Of a stretch of 64,000 nt of DNA, positions 44,352-52,416 are shown in pieces. This stretch comes from Bacillus sp. FJAT-42315 (GTDB taxonomy: Bacteria > Bacillota > Bacilli > Bacillales > Domibacillaceae). The notes below the pieces were generated by a model. It was not told the origin of the DNA. It ran no database searches and saw nothing but the letters and a program-made list of their open reading frames with translations. The stretch is taken from positions 1,041,974 to 1,105,973 of the forward strand of contig NZ_KZ454941.1 of NCBI RefSeq assembly GCF_002797375.1, in the 5' to 3' direction. Made by a program: the position numbers and the translations under genes. Numbering within the stretch: the stretch's first letter is position 1; the number at the start of each line of letters is the position of its first letter.

Positions 44352-44408
44352 TTTTCGGAACGGTGCTTAGTGATGGCTAGGCACTTTTGCTTTTTTGTGA
44401 GTGATTAT

Positions 44409-44414
44409 GTTATA
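44409..44414 (+). promoter_or_regulatory. Probable -10 box of the queuosine operon
   Basis: TTATAT at 44409-44414 with TTGCTT 17 bp upstream lies about 40 bp before the preQ1 aptamer, as expected for a sigma-A promoter transcribing it. Confidence 0.55.
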
Positions 44415-44454
44415 TTGAACAGGAACTAAAGAAAGAATTCTGCGGATGAGCAGG

Positions 44455-44487
44455 AGAGGTTCGCGAACTCCCTCTATAAAAAACTAC
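44455..44487 (+). ncRNA. PreQ1-I riboswitch aptamer
   Basis: AGAGG-TTCGCGAACT-CCCTCT-ATAAAAAACTA has the preQ1-I form: a five-bp P1 stem (AGAGG/CCTCT), a short variable loop with the conserved C, and the A-rich tail that folds back to make the pseudoknot. It resembles the B. subtilis queC aptamer. A hairpin (GCCTGTCT/CAGACGG) with a T tract follows at 44493-44520, so preQ1 binding likely causes termination before queC. Confidence 0.93.
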
Positions 44488-44489
44488 GA

Positions 44490-44521
44490 GAAAGCCTGTC
44501 TATTTTCAGACGGTTTTTTTC
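44490..44521 (+). terminator. Riboswitch-controlled terminator
   Basis: CCTGTCT/AGACGG stem followed by eight Ts directly after the preQ1 aptamer tail; it is the expression platform. Confidence 0.8.
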
Positions 44522-44598
44522 TATGGCCTTTTGCCAGGTCATTTCTTTAAGAGTACTAGTTCTTGAATCTTTTTTTCTTTCAAAAGAAAGGAAGATAA

Positions 44599-45264
44599 GT
44601 GTTGAAGAAAGAAAAAGCAGTCGTTGTATTTAGCGGTGGTCAAGATAGCACCACCTGTTTGTTTTGGGCGAAGGAACGATTTGAGGAAGTGATCGCGGTG
44701 ACGTTTGATTACGGTCAGCGCCATAAATTAGAGTTAGAATGTGCGGCTGACATTGCGAAAGACTTACAAGTGCCGCATCACGTGTTAGATATGTCGCTTC
44801 TCAATCAGCTCTCGCCGAATGCCTTAACTCGTACGGATATTGAGATTGACGAGAAAGAGGGCGAGTTGCCGTCTACCTTCGTCGAAGGCAGAAACTTATT
44901 ATTTTTATCATTTGCGGCCGTATTAGCGAAGCAGTATGGCGCGAAACATTTGATTACTGGTGTATGTGAAACAGATTTCAGCGGCTATCCAGATTGTCGC
45001 GATGTATTTATTAAATCATTGAACGTAACGTTAAATTTGTCGATGGATACTTCTTTTGTGATTCACACGCCGTTAATGTGGCTCGATAAAGCGGAAACGT
45101 GGGAGCTAGCCGATCAGCTAGGTGCCTTCGATTATGTTCGCGAGCACACATTGACTTGCTATAACGGAATCAAAGGGAGCGGTTGTGGTGACTGCCCGGC
45201 TTGCAAGCTCCGTCAACGAGGTCTTGACCAATACTCGGCGAAGAAGGGAGCAGAACAAGCATGA
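44599..45264 (+). CDS. queC: 7-cyano-7-deazaguanine synthase QueC
   Basis: A 221-residue ATP-dependent enzyme that converts 7-carboxy-7-deazaguanine to preQ0. The PP-loop [13 protein letters not shown] near residue 12 and the C-terminal zinc cysteines ([19 protein letters not shown]) are present. Start GTG at 44599 with AAAGGAAG upstream; the TTG one codon later is also possible. First gene of queCDE behind a preQ1 riboswitch; it overlaps queD by 4 bp. Confidence 0.96.
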   Translation: MLKKEKAVVVFSGGQDSTTCLFWAKERFEEVIAVTFDYGQRHKLELECAADIAKDLQVPHHVLDMSLLNQLSPNALTRTDIEIDEKEGELPSTFVEGRNLLFLSFAAVLAKQYGAKHLITGVCETDFSGYPDCRDVFIKSLNVTLNLSMDTSFVIHTPLMWLDKAETWELADQLGAFDYVREHTLTCYNGIKGSGCGDCPACKLRQRGLDQYSAKKGAEQA

Positions 45265-45698
45265 TCCAACAAATCTACCCGGCACCCGTTCATTCGTATC
45301 GTTATGAGTTAAACAAAGATTTTCAGTTCGCTGCGGCCCACTATATTCCGCATGAAGACGCAGGCTCCTGTCGTCGATTGCATGGGCATACGTATTTCGT
45401 CAATGTGACGGTCGTTGGCAATGAGCTGAATGAGTCAGGTTTTTTAGTGAATTTTCAAGAGATCAAACATTTGATCCATAAACGATTTGATCATAGATTG
45501 TTAAATGAGGATACTTTATTTAATGAAGAAAACCCGAATTATTTTCCAACTACAGAAGTCGTCGCTCGAACAATTTGGGAAGTGATGCAACAGTCATTGA
45601 ATAAAATGGCAAACAAACCGCGTTGTATTCAAGTATTTTTACGTGAAACACCGACGAGTTATGTTGTTTATCGGCCGCAGGAAGAGGATTTCCAATGA
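45261..45698 (+). CDS. queD: 6-carboxytetrahydropterin synthase QueD
   Basis: A 145-residue PTPS-like enzyme that makes 6-carboxy-tetrahydropterin from dihydroneopterin triphosphate. Zinc histidines are in FAAAHYIP and LHGHTYFV; the catalytic cysteine is in GSCRRLHGH, and the C-terminal glutamate is in [13 protein letters not shown]. Overlaps queC and queE by four bases each. Confidence 0.95.
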   Translation: MIQQIYPAPVHSYRYELNKDFQFAAAHYIPHEDAGSCRRLHGHTYFVNVTVVGNELNESGFLVNFQEIKHLIHKRFDHRLLNEDTLFNEENPNYFPTTEVVARTIWEVMQQSLNKMANKPRCIQVFLRETPTSYVVYRPQEEDFQ

Positions 45699-46420
45699 AC
45701 CGTAAAATTCCTGTTCTTGAGATATTTGGTCCGACCGTTCAAGGAGAAGGGATGGTCATTGGCCGTAAGACGATGTTTGTGCGAACAGCTGGTTGCGATT
45801 ACAGTTGTTCATGGTGCGATTCAGCTTTTACATGGGACGGTTCAGCGAAAGAGGATATTCGCTTGTTAACGGCGGAGGAAATTTGGTCTGAGCTTGAGCA
45901 ACTAGGAGGACAGACGTTTGATCATGTGACTATTTCAGGTGGGAATCCGGCGTTGTTTCCGCAAATCGCTGGCTTAGTTAGTGAACTGAATCAGCACGGT
46001 GTGCAAACCGCATTAGAAACGCAAGGGAGCCGCTGGCAAGATTGGTTTTACGACATTGACGAGTTAACAATCTCGCCGAAGCCACCAAGCTCTGGAATGA
46101 CAACAGACTTTAAACAACTAGCAATGATCATTCAACGTCTTGAGGAAAAAGAGAAGCTCATTAGCTTGAAGGTTGTCGTATTTGATGAAGCAGATTTGGC
46201 CTATGCAAAAATCGTTCATCAGCAATTTCCTCAAGTACCGTTCTTTTTACAAACGGGAAATGACCGTCTTGAAGAAATCAACGACGCCGAGCTATTATCC
46301 TACCTTGTTAAAAAATACGAATGGCTCATTGAACAAACGATGCCCGACGCCGATTGGAAAAATGTTCGTGTCCTCCCTCAGCTCCATACATTTGTCTGGG
46401 GAAACAAAAAGGGAGTATAA
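45695..46420 (+). CDS. queE: 7-carboxy-7-deazaguanine synthase QueE
   Basis: A 241-residue radical-SAM enzyme closing the 7-deazaguanine ring. The N-terminal EIFGPTVQGEGMVIGRKTMFVRTAGCDYSCSWCDSAF holds the CxxxCxxC cluster motif; TISGGNPAL is the SAM-binding GGEP-like motif. Last gene of queCDE; the NADPH reductase QueF needed to reach preQ1 is not in this operon and must be elsewhere. A terminator follows. Confidence 0.95.
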   Translation: MNRKIPVLEIFGPTVQGEGMVIGRKTMFVRTAGCDYSCSWCDSAFTWDGSAKEDIRLLTAEEIWSELEQLGGQTFDHVTISGGNPALFPQIAGLVSELNQHGVQTALETQGSRWQDWFYDIDELTISPKPPSSGMTTDFKQLAMIIQRLEEKEKLISLKVVVFDEADLAYAKIVHQQFPQVPFFLQTGNDRLEEINDAELLSYLVKKYEWLIEQTMPDADWKNVRVLPQLHTFVWGNKKGV

Positions 46421-46450
46421 AAGAGATGCCGACCAGGGCATCTCTTTTTA
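46419..46450. terminator. Terminator of queCDE
   Basis: AAAGAGATGCC/GGCATCTCTTT stem at the end of queE; also usable by the convergent patB. Confidence 0.9.
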
Positions 46451-46455
46451 TGGTA

Positions 46456-47625
46456 TTAACCTTTAATTGCTTTGTTCAGTCGCTGTAGTCCGTCTTCTAC
46501 CATGGCGCGTGGACAGGCGACGTTCATACGTAGGAAGCCTTCACCGCCCGTACGATATTTCGAGCCTTGGCCGAGAGCAAGTTTCCCTTCATGGAGAACT
46601 TTTTTCATCAATTCCTCGTCACTCAGTTCTAGACGACGGCAGTCGATCCAGATTAAATAGCTACCCTCTGGTTTTATCACGGTTAATTCAGGAATTTCGC
46701 TATCAATATAGTTTTCGACTAACTGGATATTTTCACGAATATAAGCGATCGCTTCATCTAACCACGGAGCTCCTTCACGGTAAGCAGCTTCCATCCCCGC
46801 AATGCCCATCATATTTAAGGTGAAAAAACCTTGCTTTGCTTGAGCCTTTTTCAATTTGTTCCGCAGTCCTTCGTTTGGCACGATGATCGCGGAAGCTTGT
46901 AAGCCAGCAAGGTTAAATGTTTTACTCGGTGCAATCAGCGTGATGATAAAGTCTTGGTAGTCTTCTTTAATCGCCGCAATCGGAGTATGGATATGAGGAA
47001 CAGCTGTTAAATCCCCATGAATTTCGTCTGAGACAATGATGACGTTATGCTGTTGGCAAAGCTCAGCCATTTTCGTTAATTCTTCTTTTGTCCATACTCG
47101 TCCACCTGGATTATGTGGACTACAAAGCAACAGTAATTTAACCTCTTCTGCGGATACTTTTTGCTCAAGGTCGTCAAAATCAATGTGATAATGATTGTCT
47201 TTTAAGATTAGCTGATTATTCACGACTTGTCGTTCGTTGCGCTCAATCATCTCAAAAAAAGGCGTATATACTGGTGATTGAACAACGACGGCATCCCCTT
47301 TTTCCGTCAATGCTTCAATCGCTAGACTGATAGACGGCACAACTCCGTGATTAAACAGCAACCAGTTTGTCTCAATCTCCCAATTATGGCGAGACGCTTG
47401 CCACTCTTTGATCACTTCTTTCGTGGAATTCGGAACGGCTGTGTAGCCGAAAATACCATGCTCCGCTTGCTGTTTGATCGCTTCGATCACTGGATTTGGT
47501 GCTTCGAAATCCATGTCAGCGACCCACATCGGCAACGCATCTTCAACACCAAACACTTCTTTTAAACTATCCCATTTGACTGCACCTGTACCTGTACGAT
47601 CAATCATTCGATCTAATTTACTCAT
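46456..47625 (-). CDS. patB: C-S lyase PatB (MalY-type)
   Basis: A 389-residue PLP enzyme of the aminotransferase fold-type I. Signature regions: MWVADMDFEAPNPVIEAI, CSPHNPGGRVWTKEEL, SDEIHGDLT and the PLP lysine in APSKTFNLAGLQ. PatB/MalY enzymes cleave cystathionine and other cysteine-S conjugates. I start at the ATG at 47625 (MSKLDRMIDRTGT); an upstream in-frame extension looks non-coding. Divergent from yugE. Confidence 0.92.
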   Translation of the reverse strand: MSKLDRMIDRTGTGAVKWDSLKEVFGVEDALPMWVADMDFEAPNPVIEAIKQQAEHGIFGYTAVPNSTKEVIKEWQASRHNWEIETNWLLFNHGVVPSISLAIEALTEKGDAVVVQSPVYTPFFEMIERNERQVVNNQLILKDNHYHIDFDDLEQKVSAEEVKLLLLCSPHNPGGRVWTKEELTKMAELCQQHNVIIVSDEIHGDLTAVPHIHTPIAAIKEDYQDFIITLIAPSKTFNLAGLQASAIIVPNEGLRNKLKKAQAKQGFFTLNMMGIAGMEAAYREGAPWLDEAIAYIRENIQLVENYIDSEIPELTVIKPEGSYLIWIDCRRLELSDEELMKKVLHEGKLALGQGSKYRTGGEGFLRMNVACPRAMVEDGLQRLNKAIKG

Positions 47626-47734
47626 AACCCTCACCATCCCTGACAAATAGTATATAGTCATGGTAAAGTATTTCTAGTAAGAATGACAATGATTTAAACT
47701 TTTTACAGGAAATTTTTAAAAGGTGGATCGACGT

Positions 47735-47998
47735 ATGGACAAAACAGTTAAATTAAATATAGAGCTGGGGAATATTCTTCGTGAATGGGACCCGTTTGCT
47801 GTCGGTAGTGATTTTTATGATACAGAGTCGGCGGATGCGATCTACGCTGTTCATCAGCTAGATGATGCCGATCAATTAGCAACTCGAATTAAAGAAATTT
47901 ATGAGTTCTCGTTTGATGCTGAACTATCTTTCGAGCATTGTCGGCCAATAGCCGTTCAATTGCTACAAGTAAAACATCATTCTGCATGCGAGTTGTGA
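47735..47998 (+). CDS. yugE: YugE-family protein (DUF1871)
   Basis: An 87-residue cytosolic protein with NIELGNILREWDPFAVGSDFYDTESADAIYAVHQLDD, the DUF1871/YugE pattern. The ATG at 47735 has AAAGGTGG upstream at the right distance. It is acidic, with no catalytic motif. It stands between patB and alaR as in B. subtilis. Function is unknown. Confidence 0.83.
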   Translation: MDKTVKLNIELGNILREWDPFAVGSDFYDTESADAIYAVHQLDDADQLATRIKEIYEFSFDAELSFEHCRPIAVQLLQVKHHSACEL

Positions 47999-48006
47999 TT
48001 ATCCAC

Positions 48007-48047
48007 TAGATGGGAGGTTGTCGCAGATGACTGACAGCCTCATTTTT
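48007..48047 (+). terminator. Terminator of yugE
   Basis: GGGAGGTTGTC and GACAGCCTC form an imperfect stem followed by ATTTTTTT. Confidence 0.75.
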
Positions 48048-48120
48048 TTAATCTTTATTTGTGTAAAATAACAAATTATATAATTATTTTTGTTAAAAAC
48101 CATGAATTGATTTATTTTTT

Positions 48121-48129
48121 TGTTATAAT
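48121..48129 (+). promoter_or_regulatory. Extended -10 promoter of alaR-alaT
   Basis: TGTTATAAT (TGnTATAAT) lies 25 bp before the alaR start, in a very AT-rich tract typical of Lrp-type autoregulation. Confidence 0.65.
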
Positions 48130-48153
48130 AGCCATGTGATTGGAGGAATTTGT

Positions 48154-48654
48154 ATGCATTTAACTGATAAGGAAATAGAAATATTAGAAATTCTTGAACA
48201 AAACGCTCGCCTATCTATGGGTGATTTAGCGAAAATGATTGGTGAGACAGAAGAGATGACGACAAAGTTAGTGAAGCGATTAGAAGAGGAAAAGGTGATT
48301 GCTCACTATACGACGCTTGTTGATTGGGCGAAGCTTGATAATTATCAAGGCATCACTGCGATGATTGATGTCAAGGTGACACCAAAGCGCGGAGTAGGTT
48401 TTAATGAAGTGGCTGAGAGAATTTATCGCTTTAAAGAAGTGAGCTCTGTTTACTTAATGTCCGGTGCTTACGATCTATCCGTGACGGTCGAAGCGAAATC
48501 GATGAATGAAATTGCTCGTTTTGTTTCTGAGAAATTATCAACACTTGAATCAGTCGTCTCGACAACGACTCACTTTCAATTGAAAAAATATAAGCACGAT
48601 GGCATTGTGTATGAACAAAAGAAAAATGATAAAAGAATCGTGGTGTCTCCATAA
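48154..48654 (+). CDS. alaR: Lrp/AsnC-family regulator AlaR
   Basis: A 166-residue Lrp-type regulator: N-terminal winged helix-turn-helix (EILEILEQNARLSMGDLAKMIGETEEMTTKLVKRLEEEKVI) and C-terminal RAM ligand-binding domain (AMIDVKVTPKRG ... VYLMSGAYDLSVTVEAKSMNEIARFVSEKL). The ATG at 48154 is supported by TTGGAGGAA; the frame from 48136 includes that site and is too long. It overlaps alaT (TAATG), so the two are co-translated. AlaR activates alanine synthesis in B. subtilis. Confidence 0.93.
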   Translation: MHLTDKEIEILEILEQNARLSMGDLAKMIGETEEMTTKLVKRLEEEKVIAHYTTLVDWAKLDNYQGITAMIDVKVTPKRGVGFNEVAERIYRFKEVSSVYLMSGAYDLSVTVEAKSMNEIARFVSEKLSTLESVVSTTTHFQLKKYKHDGIVYEQKKNDKRIVVSP

Positions 48655-49817
48655 TGAATACGACGAAAAGTTATTTAGCAAAATCAGTTGAGAATATGGC
48701 TCCATCAGGTATTCGGAAGTTTTTTGACTTAGCAGCGACGATGGAAGGTGTCATTTCTTTAGGAGTTGGCGAGCCTGACTTTGTCACTTCTTGGTCAGCG
48801 AGGGAAGCGGCGATCTTATCGCTTGAAAAAGGCTATACCTCTTATACAGCTAATGCGGGTTTATTGGAATTGCGTGAAGCAATCAGCGACTACATGAGTG
48901 AACGTTTTTATGTTCCTTATTTACCAAAAGAAGAAATCATTGTGACGGTCGGAGCAAGTCAGGCAATTGATTTGGCGATGAGAGCGATTCTTGATCCGGG
49001 TGATGAAGTGGTTGTTGTTGAACCTTGCTTCGTATCATATGTTCCTTTAGTGGAGCTTGCTGGCGGAAAAGCAGTCACGGTAGGAACAACAGGGGAACAT
49101 GATTTTAAACTGCAAGCAGCGGATTTAGAACAAGCGATTACGCCGAAAACGAAGGCCTTGCTTCTATGCTCACCGAATAATCCAACAGGAACGCAGTTAG
49201 ACCGAGAAGAACTGCAAGCAATCGCTGAAATTGTGAAAAAGCATGATTTGTTAGTGATTGCGGATGAAATTTATGCGGAGCTTGCTTACGATATTCATCA
49301 TACGTCGATTGCGAGTCTAGAAGGAATGCGCGAGCGCACCATTTTAATTAACGGCTTTTCGAAAGGGTTTGCGATGACGGGTTGGCGTCTAGGCTTCGTT
49401 TGTGCGCCACGTGAATTAGCGGCCGCAATGTTAAAAATTCATCAGTATACGATGATGTGTGCGTCAACACCAGCTCAATATGCGGCGTTAGAAGCGTTGC
49501 AAACAGGTATGAATGACGTCGAAGAGATGAAAAAGGATTATCGCCGTCGCCGCAATTACTTCGTTCAATCGTTAAATGAACTTGGATTGACATGCCATGT
49601 GCCGGGGGGAGCTTTCTATGTGTTTCCATCGATTCAAAGCACTGGCTTAACATCTGAGCAATTTGCTGAACAACTGCTAGTAGAGGAAAAAGTCGCCGTC
49701 GTTCCAGGATCTGTCTTCGGCAAAGGCGGAGAAGGATACATTCGCTGCTCTTACGCTTCATCAATGGAGCAACTTCAAGAAGCGGTGAAGCGAATCAAAC
49801 GGTTTCTTGAGAAATAA
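48654..49817 (+). CDS. alaT: Alanine transaminase AlaT
   Basis: A 387-residue class-I PLP aminotransferase: SLGVGEPDFVT, VGASQAIDLAMRAI, CSPNNPTGTQ, ADEIYAELAYD and the Schiff-base Lys in INGFSKGFAMTGWRLGF. Paired with AlaR, it matches the B. subtilis alaRT operon, which makes alanine from pyruvate and glutamate. A very strong hairpin follows the stop. Confidence 0.92.
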   Translation: MNTTKSYLAKSVENMAPSGIRKFFDLAATMEGVISLGVGEPDFVTSWSAREAAILSLEKGYTSYTANAGLLELREAISDYMSERFYVPYLPKEEIIVTVGASQAIDLAMRAILDPGDEVVVVEPCFVSYVPLVELAGGKAVTVGTTGEHDFKLQAADLEQAITPKTKALLLCSPNNPTGTQLDREELQAIAEIVKKHDLLVIADEIYAELAYDIHHTSIASLEGMRERTILINGFSKGFAMTGWRLGFVCAPRELAAAMLKIHQYTMMCASTPAQYAALEALQTGMNDVEEMKKDYRRRRNYFVQSLNELGLTCHVPGGAFYVFPSIQSTGLTSEQFAEQLLVEEKVAVVPGSVFGKGGEGYIRCSYASSMEQLQEAVKRIKRFLEK

Positions 49818-49825
49818 AAAGTGAA

Positions 49826-49879
49826 GGGGGTGTAGCCAAAAATCAGTTCTCGCTGATTTTTGGCTACACCCCCATTTTT
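49826..49879. terminator. Terminator after alaT with a 21-bp perfect stem
   Basis: GGGGGTGTAGCCAAAAATCA and TGATTTTTGGCTACACCCCC are exact complements around GTTCTCGC (with one further G-C pair), followed by ATTTTTT. Confidence 0.92.
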
Positions 49880-49905
49880 TGAGCTTGAAAGGTGACTGAT
49901 TGGGC

Positions 49906-49975
49906 GGAGTTGCTGTCGAATTGGGTGTGAATTTTGTCGAATTAGTCATCAACTCGCCTCAATTAGTCGCCTGAT
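49906..49975. repeat. Short 21-bp-spaced GTCGAATT array
   Basis: GTCGAATT at 49915 and 49936 and CCTCAATT at 49957 are exactly 21 bp apart. The core matches the minus-strand reading of the array at 7996-8065. Confidence 0.7.
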
Positions 49976-50146
49976 CAGCACCCTCCGCTTTTCGATTTGT
50001 CCAGCTACAGGCGCTAACGGCGTATGGACTTCCGACATCCTCTTTGCGATAAGTCAACATCGATTCACTAGCGTTCATCGTGTTTCCTTTATCTCGTGCG
50101 GATGACTCCAGTCCATACGCCGCTGATCAGCACCCTCCACTTTTCT
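49974..50146. repeat. Dispersed stop-proximal element (locus 5)
   Basis: A full copy: ATCAGCACCCTCCGCTTTTC, then GCGATAAGTCAACATCGATT, then CAGTCCATACGCCGCTGATC, ending CTCCACTTTTC directly at the stop of the convergent NSS transporter gene. Hairpin core TGCT-GATC-AGCG. Confidence 0.88.
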
Positions 50147-51487
50147 TTAAAACAATCCAAATGATTGTAAAAAGACGATGATGATAGCCACGGGTGCGAT
50201 ATATTTGACGCAGAAGTACCAGACGGCAAATAGCTTGGCGCCCATGGAGGAGCCCCGTGTGATTTCTTCGTAGACGTCATTTCGCTTCATTCGGTAACCG
50301 ACAAAGATGGAAATAAATAATGCACCTAGAGGCATTCCGATGTTGGCTGTAATAAAGTCGGCAAAATCAAAGATCGATTTGTTGAAAATCATTACGTCAC
50401 TGAACACTCCGAATGATAGGGCGCTAGGAATGCCGGTAATAAAAATAAGAATACCGGTGATCCAAGTGAATTTTTTTCGCTTATTCGGATCGCCTTTTGT
50501 AAAAGCGGCCACTACAATTTCAAGAATTGAAAACGCCGATGTTAGTGTAGCGAACAATAACAATAAAAGAAAAATAAAGAAAAAGACGCTACCAAAAGCC
50601 AGTTCATTAAAGACCGCTGGAAGAACGACAAACACAAGTCCTGGACCTGCATTTGGTTCAAAGCCTAAAGCAAAAACGGCTGGGAAAATCACAAGACCTG
50701 CTAAAAGTGAAATAAAAATATTTAGCCCAGCAACCGAAAAGACGGAACGTGGCATGTTTTCTTCTTTTCCTAAATAAGACGCGTACGTAATCATAATGGA
50801 TACGCCGATACTTAAAGCGAAAAAGGCTTGTCCTAAAGCAAGTAAAGATGTTTTTCCTGTTAAGAGTGACCAATCCGGCTGCAACAGGAATTTCACGCCT
50901 TCCATCGCTCCATCTAATGTTAAGGAACGAATCACTAGCGCAATGAACAATAGGAAAAGAGCCGGCATTAAAAATACGCTCGCTCGTTCAATTCCTTTTT
51001 GAATGCCGCCCTGTACAACAAGGATCGTCATTAACATGAATATCCCTTGAGCGATTAGCACTTCCGTTGGATTGCTAATAATTTGACCGAATAAAGCGTT
51101 ATAGTCGGTTGTTTCTGCAAATAATTGTCCGGTACCATTTCGGAAAATATAGGATAAAATCCAACCACCAACGACGCTATAAAAGGATAAAATAATAAAA
51201 CCGGATCCAACACCTAGCATACCAACGAGCGGCCAGGCGGAGTTCGGCACTAATTCTTTGAATGCACTAACCGCATCTCTTTGTGTTCGGCGTCCAATGA
51301 AAAACTCCGCCAATAAAATAGGGGCTCCAATGATGACTGTAAATAAGATAAATAGAAGGAAGAACACTCCTCCTCCATTCGTTCCAGCCATGTAGGGGAA
51401 TTTCCAAATGGCGCCGAGTCCGATCGCTGAACCTGCTGCTGCAAGAATAAAGCCGATCTTCGAAGACCATTGTTCTTTTGTACTCAT
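50147..51487 (-). CDS. Sodium-dependent transporter of the NSS family
   Basis: A 446-residue carrier with about eleven to twelve helices of the neurotransmitter:sodium symporter family. The diagnostic N-terminus WSSKIGFILAAAGSAIGLGAIWKFPYMAGTNGGGVF (helix 1) holds sodium- and substrate-site residues; FFALSIGVSIMITYASY is helix 6. Substrates in bacteria are usually amino acids. I start at the ATG at 51487 with AGGAG upstream. No MetS-like small subunit gene is adjacent. It is divergent from yugI. Confidence 0.9.
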   Translation of the reverse strand: MSTKEQWSSKIGFILAAAGSAIGLGAIWKFPYMAGTNGGGVFFLLFILFTVIIGAPILLAEFFIGRRTQRDAVSAFKELVPNSAWPLVGMLGVGSGFIILSFYSVVGGWILSYIFRNGTGQLFAETTDYNALFGQIISNPTEVLIAQGIFMLMTILVVQGGIQKGIERASVFLMPALFLLFIALVIRSLTLDGAMEGVKFLLQPDWSLLTGKTSLLALGQAFFALSIGVSIMITYASYLGKEENMPRSVFSVAGLNIFISLLAGLVIFPAVFALGFEPNAGPGLVFVVLPAVFNELAFGSVFFFIFLLLLLFATLTSAFSILEIVVAAFTKGDPNKRKKFTWITGILIFITGIPSALSFGVFSDVMIFNKSIFDFADFITANIGMPLGALFISIFVGYRMKRNDVYEEITRGSSMGAKLFAVWYFCVKYIAPVAIIIVFLQSFGLF

Positions 51488-51659
51488 TTCATTCTCCTCT
51501 TTCAAATGTATGATAACTGTATTACCTTACTATGTTTTCTTTCAAAAAAACAGGTCTTTTTCACAATTCACTGAATTTTATTAATTTGTAAATGCTTTCA
51601 ACACCTATTATGTAAAAAAATTGCTCGCATATGTATGTTTAGATATTTTTTTACCAATA

Positions 51660-51668
51660 TGGTATAAT
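51660..51668 (+). promoter_or_regulatory. Extended -10 promoter of yugI
   Basis: TGGTATAAT (TGnTATAAT), 46 bp before the yugI start; the -35 is weak. Confidence 0.6.
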
Positions 51669-51713
51669 TTTTTGATGCGTAGATAAGGAAAACAATTTTT
51701 TAGGAGTGTTTGG

Positions 51714-52076
51714 ATGGGAAATAATTACGAACCAGGTCAAATTGTAACAGGAAAGGTAACAGGGATTCAACCATATGGAGCATTCATTGCACTTGAAAAC
51801 GGGATGCAAGGGTTGGTTCATATTTCAGAAATTACTCATGGTTATGTCAAGGATATCCATGATCATCTAGAAGTAGGGAAAGAAGTCACAGTGAAGGTGA
51901 TTTCAGTGAATGAAGAAGAGGGAAAAATCAGTTTATCCATTCGTTCAATAATGGAAACGAAACCAGCTTCTATTCATGAAGCACGTCGTATTAAACTAGG
52001 GGAAAATAGCGAAGGGTTTAATACGCTAAAGCATAAATTGAAAGAATGGATTGCCCAATCAGAAGAAGAAAAATAA
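51714..52076 (+). CDS. yugI: S1 RNA-binding-domain protein YugI (general stress protein 13 type)
   Basis: A 120-residue protein: an S1 domain over residues 5-75 (EPGQIVTGKVTGIQPYGAFIALENGMQGLVHISEITHGYVKDIHDHLEVGKEVTVKVISVNEEEGKISLSIR) and a charged C-terminal tail. B. subtilis YugI (GSP13) associates with ribosomes and is stress-induced. ATG at 51714 follows TAGGAGTG. A terminator follows. Confidence 0.93.
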   Translation: MGNNYEPGQIVTGKVTGIQPYGAFIALENGMQGLVHISEITHGYVKDIHDHLEVGKEVTVKVISVNEEEGKISLSIRSIMETKPASIHEARRIKLGENSEGFNTLKHKLKEWIAQSEEEK

Positions 52077-52092
52077 ATCATAATGGCTAATA

Positions 52093-52130
52093 GAAAAGGC
52101 ATGGGGAGACGACTTCCCATGTCTTTTATT
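52093..52130 (+). terminator. Terminator of yugI
   Basis: AAAGGCATGGGGAG and CTTCCCATGTCTTTT pair with G-U steps; T-rich end. Confidence 0.85.
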
Positions 52131-52221
52131 GTATAAATTTTTTCTGAACATAAAATTTAGTCATTTTTCGTTTACATATTTATCCTCGGTTTGTGAGAAT
52201 CTACAAAATCAAAAAAAAATA

Positions 52222-52249
52222 TTTTCAAACTTCGAAAAATGTGTATAAT
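52222..52249 (+). promoter_or_regulatory. Sigma-A-like promoter of nhaC (copy 2)
   Basis: TTTTCA-16 bp-TATAAT, 168 bp before the start codon, implying a long leader. Confidence 0.5.
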
Positions 52250-52294
52250 TAAAAACAACTTAGTTTAGAAAATTTAGCATATTGCGCAAACAGA

Positions 52295-52321
52295 TTTTGC
52301 ATACGCTAATTGAATTTGCAT
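52295..52321 (+). promoter_or_regulatory. TTTTGCAT box pair before nhaC (copy 2)
   Basis: TTTTGCAT at 52295-52302 and ATTTGCAT at 52314-52321, 19 bp apart, the same spacing as before the sigma-54-driven nhaC copy 1. A TTGCGCAA palindrome at about 52282 lies just upstream. The binding protein is unknown; the adjacent RocR-like regulator is a candidate. Confidence 0.5.
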
Positions 52322-52416
52322 GATAAGTTTTTGTTTTCCACTTACATGTAAGGGTTTTCACTTCATCTTAAGAGTTAGTTTTAGGTCATAACATGTAAAG
52401 TAAAGGAGAGAGAGAG

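Larger units (their letters stand above)
49818..50146. other. alaT-NSS transporter intergenic region
   Basis: 329 bp without a gene. It contains, in order, the 21-bp-stem hairpin (49826-49879), a short 21-bp-spaced array (49906-49975) and a copy of the dispersed element (49974-50146). All three repeat families of the window meet here. Confidence 0.85.
52077..52416. other. Upstream region of nhaC (copy 2)
   Basis: 340 bp: the yugI terminator, then a very AT-rich tract, a sigma-A-like promoter at 52222-52249 and two TTTTGCAT-type boxes. TGTAAGGGTTTTC at about 52347 recurs before rocA at about 55399. I found no -24/-12 element. Confidence 0.6.
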
